A stretch of DNA of 64,000 nucleotides from Ectobacillus sp048976805 (GTDB lineage Bacteria > Bacillota > Bacilli > Bacillales > Bacillaceae_G). The DNA is taken from contig JBHGUR010000085.1 of assembly GCA_048976805.1 (NCBI GenBank), positions 1-64,000 of the forward strand, read 5' to 3'. Numbering within the stretch: the first letter of the stretch is position 1; each line of letters starts with the position of its first letter. A model generated the notes under the pieces. That model was not told where the DNA came from. It saw only the letters and a list, made by a program, of their open reading frames with translations, and did not search any database. Below, piece by piece: positions 58,583 through 64,000 of the stretch. The position numbers and the translations under genes were made by a program.

Positions 58583-58828
58583 ATGAAACAAGGAATTCAT
58601 CCAGATTATAAAAAGGTTGTTTTCATGGATGTGAACACTGGCTTTAAATTCTTAAGCGGTTCTACAAAATCATCTGCTGAAACAATCGAATGGGAAGACG
58701 GCAACACTTATCCGCTTCTTAAAGTGGAGATTAGCTCCGATTCTCATCCATTCTACACAGGACGTCAGAAGTTTGCTACTGCTGATGGACGTGTTGAACG
58801 ATTCAACAAAAAATACGGTCTTAAGTAA
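58583..58828 (+). CDS. rpmE2: Ribosomal protein bL31, type B (cysteine-free)
   Basis: An 81-residue L31 lacking the zinc-binding CxxC pairs of the type A form (no cysteine at all). IHPDYKKVVFMDVNTG and HPFYTGRQKFATADGRVERF are typical. The start at 58583 lies 9 nt after GGAAGGAG; an ATG at 58574 abuts that site. At this locus B. subtilis carries the zinc-binding type, while the B. cereus group has the zinc-free type as here. The terminator follows. Confidence 0.94.
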   Translation: MKQGIHPDYKKVVFMDVNTGFKFLSGSTKSSAETIEWEDGNTYPLLKVEISSDSHPFYTGRQKFATADGRVERFNKKYGLK

Positions 58829-58839
58829 TCATGAACGTA

Positions 58840-58877
58840 AAGCAGGCAAGTGGGACATTCGCTTGCCTGCTTTTTTT
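58840..58877 (+). terminator. Intrinsic terminator after rpmE2
   Basis: AGCAGGCAAG pairs with CTTGCCTGCT across TGGGACATTCG, followed by TTTTTTTGC. Confidence 0.92.
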
Positions 58878-58924
58878 GCGGAAAAATGGCGTTCCGTTGC
58901 TTTCGGAAATGAGGGGGCATCTCG

Positions 58925-59503
58925 ATGTATTTAATGGAAAGAAGTGGCTGGGTTGAAGTAATCTGCGGCAGCATGTTCTCGGGAAAATCCGAAGAGCTGA
59001 TTCGCCGTGTGCGCCGCACGCAGTTTGCAAAACAAAAGGCAATTGTATTTAAGCCTAGTATAGATAATCGATACAGCGAGGAAGATGTAGTATCCCATAA
59101 CGGCGCTAAGGTCAATGCCATTCCGGTAGCGTCTTCTGCAGCTATTTTGGAACATGTAACAGAAGAATTGGATGTTATAGCAATAGATGAAATACAATTT
59201 TTTGATGAGGACATTGTGGAAGTGGTGCAGGAATTGGCAAACCGGGGATATCGCGTCATTGTAGCCGGTTTAGACCAGGATTTTCGCGGTCTACCATTTG
59301 GACAAGTTCCTCAGCTTATGGCAATTGCCGAGCATGTAACAAAGCTTCAGGCGGTTTGTTCTGTATGCGGGGCTCCGGCAAGCCGCACGCAGCGTTTAAT
59401 TAATGAAAGGCCTGCTTCCTTTCACGATCCGATTATTTTGGTAGGTGCATTAGAGTCATATGAACCGCGCTGTCGCCATTGTCATATTGTACCTAATGAG
59501 TGA
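58925..59503 (+). CDS. tdk: Thymidine kinase
   Basis: A 192-residue type II thymidine kinase for nucleoside salvage. The P-loop is GSMFSGKSEEL (about 15-25), Walker B is AIDEIQFFD with the catalytic Glu, and the Zn-binding cysteines are in CSVCGAPA and the C-terminal CRHC. GAGGGGG lies upstream of ATG 58925; an ATG three codons later is also possible. Confidence 0.94.
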   Translation: MYLMERSGWVEVICGSMFSGKSEELIRRVRRTQFAKQKAIVFKPSIDNRYSEEDVVSHNGAKVNAIPVASSAAILEHVTEELDVIAIDEIQFFDEDIVEVVQELANRGYRVIVAGLDQDFRGLPFGQVPQLMAIAEHVTKLQAVCSVCGAPASRTQRLINERPASFHDPIILVGALESYEPRCRHCHIVPNE

Positions 59504-59530
59504 GAAAGGCTTTTTCTCATATTTTCATAA

Positions 59531-59556
59531 AAACTCGCTTTACGGCGGGTTTTTTT
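59531..59556 (+). terminator. Intrinsic terminator after tdk
   Basis: AAACTCGC / GGCGGGTTT around TTTAC, followed by TTTTT. Confidence 0.85.
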
Positions 59557-59563
59557 ACACTTT

Positions 59564-59707
59564 GGCTACCCTAAAAAATAGGATCTGTTAAACTTGATTG
59601 TTGATTTTCCACTACAGGCGGACGCTTTCGGCGGGCGGGGCCGAGCCGCTTTTCCCGCTGGAGTCGCCGCCTTTCGTTCCAAATCAACATTGGCCTTTAA
59701 CATAGCC
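59564..59707. mobile_element. Family A miniature element with altered left end
   Basis: A 144-bp copy flanked by TACACTTT (59556-59563 and 59708-59715). The left end reads GGCTACCCTAAAAAATAGGATCTGTTA in parts: the normal GGCTCTGTTA is split by about 17 extra bases after GGCT. The right end is TAACATAGCC. It inserted at the end of the tdk terminator. Confidence 0.82.
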
Positions 59708-59737
59708 TACACTTTAAGTATAAGTTTTGGGAGTTTG

Positions 59738-59862
59738 TCTAGCTCGCACAGCCCAAAGCAGCAGACTCCGGGGTGTGCCTCCGTAAAAGGCAAAAAGCGC
59801 CTTCTGTCAGCGCTTCTCTTGCGCTTGTCGCCGATAGGCGGGCGCCCTGCGCTTTTCTTAGC
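59738..59862. repeat. Bacillus-type intergenic repeat (family D)
   Basis: A GC-rich non-coding stretch (GTCTAGCTCGCACAGCCC near the start, AAAGGCAAAAAGCGCCTT, GCGCTTTTCTTAGCAAGC near the end) resembling the repeats at 18697 and 39660. Confidence 0.55.
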
Positions 59863-59961
59863 AAGCTGGCGAACGAAGGGAAATGGAGCTTCACCTTGCT
59901 TTTTTTTCTTTTTGTAGCCTATACTATTGTATTAGAGACTTAGGATGTTGAGGTGAGAGAC

Positions 59962-61029
59962 GTGCTAGATCGTTTACAGGCTGTAGAAGACCGTTACGAG
60001 AAATTAAACGAGCTGTTAAGCGACCCTGCTGTTGTGAATGACCCGAAGAAGCTTCGCGAGTATTCCAAAGAGCAGTCTGATATTCAAGAAACAGTAGAAG
60101 TATACCGTGAATATAAAAGCGTCCGCGAGCAGTTAAAAGATGCAAAGGCAATGCTTGAAGAAAAGCTGGACGCCGACATGCGCGAAATGGTAAAAGAAGA
60201 AATTTCCGAGTTGGAAGCGCAAGAACAAGAGCTGGCAGAGCGCCTGAAGGTATTATTGATTCCGAAGGACCCGAATGACGATAAGAACGTTATTGTCGAA
60301 ATTCGCGGCGCTGCCGGCGGCGACGAAGCCGCGCTGTTTGCAGGAGACCTATACCGCATGTACAGCCGCTACGCGGAAATGCAAGGCTGGAAAACAGAGG
60401 TTATTGAAGCGAGCTATACAGAGCTTGGCGGCTACAAAGAGATTATTTTCATGATCAACGGAAATGGCGCTTACTCTAAGATGAAGTTTGAAAACGGGGC
60501 GCATCGTGTGCAGCGTGTGCCGGAAACAGAGTCCGGCGGCCGCATCCACACTTCTACCGCAACGGTAGCTGTATTGCCGGAAGCGGAAGAGGTTGAGGTT
60601 GAAATCCATGAAAAGGACATTCGCGTCGACACGTTCGCTTCAAGCGGGCCGGGCGGGCAGAGCGTTAACACAACGATGTCTGCCGTTCGTTTGACGCACA
60701 TTCCGACCGGTATCGTTGTATCATGCCAGGATGAAAAATCACAGATTAAAAATAAAGAAAAAGCGATGAAAGTATTGCGTGCCCGCATTTACGATAAGTT
60801 CCAACAGGAAGCGCAAGCGGAGTACGACCAAAACCGCAAGCAGGCGGTTGGAACAGGCGATCGTTCCGAACGTATTCGCACTTATAACTTCCCGCAAAAC
60901 CGTGTAACAGACCATCGTATCGGCTTAACGATTCAAAAGCTTGACCAAATTTTGCAAGGTAAGCTTGATGAGCTTATCAATGCTTTAATTATGGAAGATC
61001 AAGCGAAGAAGATGGAGGCCGCAGAGTAA
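59962..61029 (+). CDS. prfA: Peptide chain release factor 1
   Basis: A 355-residue factor releasing peptides at UAA and UAG. GGQ is at residues 231-233 (SGPGGQSVNTT), and the stop-recognition PxT-type motif is in VPETESGGRIH. The start at GTG 59962 is chosen because GAGGTGAG lies just upstream and MLDRLQAVEDRYEKLN is the family start; a GTG three codons earlier overlaps that site. Its stop overlaps the prmC start (TAATG). Confidence 0.96.
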   Translation: MLDRLQAVEDRYEKLNELLSDPAVVNDPKKLREYSKEQSDIQETVEVYREYKSVREQLKDAKAMLEEKLDADMREMVKEEISELEAQEQELAERLKVLLIPKDPNDDKNVIVEIRGAAGGDEAALFAGDLYRMYSRYAEMQGWKTEVIEASYTELGGYKEIIFMINGNGAYSKMKFENGAHRVQRVPETESGGRIHTSTATVAVLPEAEEVEVEIHEKDIRVDTFASSGPGGQSVNTTMSAVRLTHIPTGIVVSCQDEKSQIKNKEKAMKVLRARIYDKFQQEAQAEYDQNRKQAVGTGDRSERIRTYNFPQNRVTDHRIGLTIQKLDQILQGKLDELINALIMEDQAKKMEAAE

Positions 61030-61877
61030 TGCGCGTGTACGAAGCCCTAAAATGGGCTTCTTCTTTTTTGCGGGAGACAGGGCGCGATGAAAACGCAGGC
61101 GAGCTGTTATTATGCTCAGTATTAGGAGTAAATAGAACCGGGCTGCTAATGAGAATGCGGGATGAATTGGCCAAGGAGCAGCAAGAGGCGTTTCGCAAGC
61201 TTGTAGGGAAGCATAAGCAAGGGATTCCGGTGCAATACTTAATTGGATATGAAGTGTTTTATGGGCGTGAATTTCTCGTAAATGAAGAGGTGCTCATTCC
61301 GCGCCCGGAAACAGAGGAGCTTGTTTTAAGTTTGCTGCAGCGCATAGAAAGAAAGTTTGGCCTGCGTGCTCTTGAAGTGGCTGATATCGGAACGGGAAGC
61401 GGAGCGATTGCCATTACGCTTGCATTAGAAAACGAGAATTTGCGCGTTTCAACTGTTGATATTGCTCCTGAATCTTTGGAAGTGGCACGGGAAAACGCGA
61501 GAAGGCTCGGGGCGAATGTCGCTTTTTATCATGGCGATCTGCTGCAGCCCTTTATTCAAAGCGGCAAGAAGCTCGATGTAGTTGTGTCAAATCCGCCGTA
61601 TATCCCCTATGAAGAGTGGCAAGGGTTATCCGAAGTTGTAAAGGAGCATGAACCGGCGCGCGCGCTTGTCGGCGGAGAAGATGGCCTTGATTTTTACCGC
61701 CGCTTCATGGAAGAGCTGCCGCAGATTTTGAATGGGCAGGCGATTGTTGCATTTGAATTTGGCGCCGGCCAAGGGGAAGCGATTCGGCAAATGCTTCAGG
61801 AAACATTTCCGGCAGCGCGCGTTGAGGTTGTGTTTGATATAAACGGCAAAGACCGAATGGTATTTGCTGATATATAG
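61029..61877 (+). CDS. prmC: Release factor glutamine methyltransferase
   Basis: A 282-residue SAM-dependent enzyme methylating the glutamine of the GGQ motif in release factors. The SAM-binding motif VADIGTGSGAIAITLA is near 117-132 and the catalytic NPPYIP near 188. Coupled to prfA by one-base overlap, fitting its substrate. Confidence 0.95.
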   Translation: MRVYEALKWASSFLRETGRDENAGELLLCSVLGVNRTGLLMRMRDELAKEQQEAFRKLVGKHKQGIPVQYLIGYEVFYGREFLVNEEVLIPRPETEELVLSLLQRIERKFGLRALEVADIGTGSGAIAITLALENENLRVSTVDIAPESLEVARENARRLGANVAFYHGDLLQPFIQSGKKLDVVVSNPPYIPYEEWQGLSEVVKEHEPARALVGGEDGLDFYRRFMEELPQILNGQAIVAFEFGAGQGEAIRQMLQETFPAARVEVVFDINGKDRMVFADI

Positions 61878-62053
61878 AGTGTAGATTGAACAGCCGGCCG
61901 GATTATTGTTAAAATCGGCCGGATTCCGATGGGTTTGCCCGCTTGTATACATAGCGTAAGCACCCCATCCATCTAAAAAACATTTTTTTAGATTAGTAGT
62001 TTATAAAACAACAAAACTGTCCACACTGTCTTACTGAAGGGACGGTGTGGGGA

Positions 62054-62935
62054 ATGAAAAAACAAATTATTGCATATTTGCTTTTATTAGTAATCGGCGC
62101 CCAATTTATGGCGCACGTTGGATATACAAGAGTACAGGCGAATCAGCCGAAAGTCATTCCGAATGAAGCGATTCGCCTCCGCATTTTGGCAAATAGCGAT
62201 TCTGAGAGCGACCAAGCGCTTAAACGAAAAGTCCGCGATAATGTTAAAGCGCAAATTGACAGCTGGGTTGAAGATTTACAATCATTTAAGGAAGCGCGCC
62301 GCGTCATTCAAAGCAGGTTGCCGGAAATTGAAAAAACAGTAGCACAAACATTAAAAGAAGAAGGAAGCAAGCAATCCTTTACGGTAGAGTTCAGCAAGCA
62401 TATTAAATTTCCGACAAAGATGTACGGCAATTTCATTTATCCGGCGGGCGAATATGAAGCGGTGCTAGTAAAGCTTGGAAAAGGAGAAGGTGCGAATTGG
62501 TGGTGCGTATTGTTCCCGCCGTTATGCTTCCTTGATTTCTCAAGCGGCACAGTTGTCCGCAAGGAAGAGAGCATCGAAGAAGCGGAAGCGGCAGAACAGG
62601 AGCCGCAGATAAAAGAGGCTGCAGCAGAAAAGGAAAAGCCGCCTGTTGAAGAATCTGCAGAAGAAGAGGTGAATCCGTCTGCGGAAGAGCCAGAGGAAGA
62701 AGTTGCTGAGAAAAAGGCTGTAAAGCAAGCGGCCGTAAAAGCGAAAGAAGCAGCACGTGCAGAGAAAGAAGAACAGCTCATGCAAGAAATAGATGAAGAA
62801 AATGGGGAAGAACAAGAGCCAGCCGAAAAAGAAGCGGATGAAAAAGCAAAACCGAAAGTGCAAGTAGAAGAGCAAGAAGAGGTAAAGGTAAAGTTCTTCA
62901 TTGTAGAAGCTGTATCGGCTCTATTCTCCGAATAA
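62054..62935 (+). CDS. spoIIR: Stage II sporulation protein R, with an expanded acidic region
   Basis: A 293-residue secreted signalling protein made in the forespore that triggers SpoIIGA to process pro-sigma-E in the mother cell. A signal peptide (about 1-28) precedes the conserved domain (PNEAIRLRILANSDSESDQ, FPTKMYGNFIYPAGEYEAV, NWWCVLFPPLCFLDF). After residue about 175 the protein has some 100 residues of Glu/Ala/Lys/Pro low complexity before the hydrophobic C-terminal segment KVKFFIVEAVSALF. B. subtilis SpoIIR is about 224 residues, so this stretch is an expansion. ATG at 62054 after GTGGGGA; a GTG at 62045 is possible. Confidence 0.9.
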   Translation: MKKQIIAYLLLLVIGAQFMAHVGYTRVQANQPKVIPNEAIRLRILANSDSESDQALKRKVRDNVKAQIDSWVEDLQSFKEARRVIQSRLPEIEKTVAQTLKEEGSKQSFTVEFSKHIKFPTKMYGNFIYPAGEYEAVLVKLGKGEGANWWCVLFPPLCFLDFSSGTVVRKEESIEEAEAAEQEPQIKEAAAEKEKPPVEESAEEEVNPSAEEPEEEVAEKKAVKQAAVKAKEAARAEKEEQLMQEIDEENGEEQEPAEKEADEKAKPKVQVEEQEEVKVKFFIVEAVSALFSE

Positions 62936-62998
62936 AGTTCTACATGCGCTTCCCTTCTCATATAATACCTTGAACAGAGATGAAGGGGAGTGCATGCT

Positions 62999-63451
62999 AT
63001 GCGTTTTGCGGCTGAACAAGATGTGGATAAATTGGTTCGATTTTTGGGACGGGCTTATGCGGACGGTACGAATATCGAAAAGATATACCGGCAATTTATG
63101 CTGATGGAGGATGAAGACGGCGATATTCAGGCGGTTATTGGGTACGAAAAAGCGGGAAGTGCCGGATTGCTTCGTTCGCTTGTTTTATCGCCAACTGTGG
63201 ATAAGCCGAGATTTCTTCAATTTTTTCAAACGTTTTTAGGGCATATTATAGAACAAAATGTGGAAAACTTATATTTAGTTACAAATAAGAAAAGCGCATT
63301 GCCGCTTTTTCACAAATTCGGGTTTTATACTGTGGAAAAAGATGGCGTTATAGATGAAATTGCGGAGCTTTCGCACTTTAAAAGCTGCATCGGGCAGCCG
63401 GAAGCTTTCATTTTGAATTGTCAGCTATTAACAAAGTTACCCACAGATTAA
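62999..63451 (+). CDS. ywlB: GNAT-like protein YwlB
   Basis: A 150-residue protein with an acetyltransferase-like outline (strand-helix elements, LRSLVLSP in the acetyl-CoA region and ALPLFHKFGFYTVEKDG near the end). It corresponds to ywlB, between spoIIR and ywlC in Bacillus. ATG 62999 is 8 nt after AAGGGGAG; the GTG at 62990 falls in that site. Substrate unknown. Two near-consensus DnaA boxes (TGTGGAAAA) lie in its 3' half. Confidence 0.75.
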   Translation: MRFAAEQDVDKLVRFLGRAYADGTNIEKIYRQFMLMEDEDGDIQAVIGYEKAGSAGLLRSLVLSPTVDKPRFLQFFQTFLGHIIEQNVENLYLVTNKKSALPLFHKFGFYTVEKDGVIDEIAELSHFKSCIGQPEAFILNCQLLTKLPTD

Positions 63452-63617
63452 CAAGGTTTATCCACAAAATGTGGATAAACCTTGTTTGTGTTAGTTAGTA
63501 ATAGGAGAATAAACTATATATATCAAGGATTTTTCAGAAGAAAAGGGCGTGAATGAGAATGGATACGAAATTATGGATTGTGGATAATGCTGTTGAAAAC
63601 GAAAATAATTATCCACA
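63437..63617. promoter_or_regulatory. DnaA-box cluster between ywlB and ywlC
   Basis: Perfect TTATCCACA boxes occur at 63458-63466 and 63609-63617, and inverted (TGTGGATAA) at 63470-63478 and 63579-63587; TTACCCACA at 63437-63445 differs by one base. The middle pair forms the core of a 17-bp perfect inverted repeat (63450-63486, 3-nt loop). That repeat could also act as the ywlB terminator. Two boxes lie inside the start of ywlC. Confidence 0.8.
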
Positions 63618-64000
63618 ATTAGGGGAAGCCGCGCAGCTGCTCCGGCAGGGAGAGGTTGTGGCGTTTCCGACAGAAACGGTGTACGGGCTTGGTGCCGATG
63701 CAACAAATGACGGGGCGGTTGCTAAAATTTTTGAAGCAAAAGGGCGGCCGAGCGACAACCCGCTTATTGTACATATTGCAAGCCGCGCGCAGCTGGAGCA
63801 GCTCGCCGCTTCCATTCCCCCGGCAGCAGAAGTGCTGATGAAGCATTTTTGGCCGGGGCCGCTTACGTTAATTTTTCCAAAGAAAGACGGCGTTTCCGGG
63901 CGGGTGACAGCAGGGCTTGATACAGTTGCGGTGCGGATGCCGGACCATCCTGTAGCGCTTGCTTTAATTGCGAAAGCTGGCGTTCCGGTGGCGGCGCCGA
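63553..64000 (+). CDS. ywlC: L-threonylcarbamoyladenylate synthase, partial (window end)
   Basis: The first 149 codons of a Sua5/YrdC-family enzyme that makes the threonylcarbamoyl-AMP used for tRNA t6A modification. FPTETVYGLGADATND, SDNPLIVHIAS and WPGPLTLIFPK are the conserved nucleotide and threonine-binding segments. Two in-frame ATGs (63553, 63559) follow AAAGGGCGTGA. The gene runs off the right edge. Its 5' end carries two consensus DnaA boxes. Confidence 0.93.
   Translation, partial: MRMDTKLWIVDNAVENENNYPQLGEAAQLLRQGEVVAFPTETVYGLGADATNDGAVAKIFEAKGRPSDNPLIVHIASRAQLEQLAASIPPAAEVLMKHFWPGPLTLIFPKKDGVSGRVTAGLDTVAVRMPDHPVALALIAKAGVPVAAP

Noticed and set aside
59810..59917. Hypothetical protein encoded between tdk and prfA
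   Set aside because: The ORF covers the family A and D repeats, has no RBS and repeats elsewhere as non-coding sequence.
62433..62961. Long overlapping minus-strand ORFs opposite spoIIR
   Set aside because: They are Ser/Leu/Phe-rich shadows of the Glu/Ala/Lys-rich segment of spoIIR.

Overview
The window is about 64 kb of chromosome from a spore-forming member of the Bacillaceae. The evidence is gene content and order: ywhC, ywhD, pbpG, speE, speB, ywiB, argS, then the block ywjD/uvsE to ywlC with pyrG, spo0F, fba, tal, murA, glpX, rho, rpmE, tdk, prfA, prmC, spoIIR and ywlB matches Bacillus subtilis. The beta-oxidation block with a fused isobutyryl-CoA mutase (icmF) and a cysteine-free L31 are more like the B. 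cereus side of the family. No rRNA, tRNA, CRISPR array or prophage was seen.

Layout. 1-4700: membrane protease, YwhD, sporulation-type class A PBP and a glycerophosphodiesterase. 4.7-8.0 kb: a glycerol-3-phosphate ABC importer (ugpA, ugpE, ugpB, no ATPase), divergent from the phosphodiesterase, with TTAACA-type repeats resembling a Pho box between them. 8.6-12.6 kb: polyamine genes, ywiB and argS. 12.7-14.7 kb: an AT-rich accessory patch with two orphan genes, a decayed YD-repeat remnant and a 21-bp tandem repeat. 14.8-17.9 kb: map, uvsE and cls on the minus strand. 18.3-19.8 kb: a cobalamin riboswitch ahead of a transcobalamin-like lipoprotein and an ECF S component. 19.8-36.2 kb: a complete Firmicute-type ethanolamine utilisation microcompartment locus (eutG, S, P, V, W, A, B, C, L, K-like, E, M, T, pduL, a TIGR02536-like protein, N, a PduT-like shell protein, H, Q). 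36.2-36.9 kb: a Fic-family gene with its catalytic centre deleted. 37.4-48.4 kb: fadF, thiolase, hydroxyacyl-CoA dehydrogenase, two acyl-CoA dehydrogenases, a TetR regulator and icmF. 48.5-64 kb: housekeeping and sporulation genes.

The middle of the window is unified by vitamin B12. A riboswitch-controlled uptake pair sits beside the B12-dependent ethanolamine ammonia-lyase (EutBC), its reactivase (EutA) and adenosyltransferase (EutT), and 10 kb further on lies B12-dependent IcmF. Three leaders in the eut locus carry the dual-hexaloop ANTAR target (A at loop position 1, G at position 4) overlapping a terminator, so EutV antitermination is expected. The sensor kinase eutW, however, carries a one-base frameshift.

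The window is peppered with small non-autonomous elements. Two families (A, about 119-167 bp; B, about 160-210 bp) end in about GGCTCTGTTA / TAACAGAGCC and most copies are flanked by 8-bp direct repeats. They have inserted just behind the riboswitch terminator and the first ANTAR terminator, and one split the cls-uvsE operon. At the right end, a cluster of DnaA boxes lies between ywlB and ywlC.
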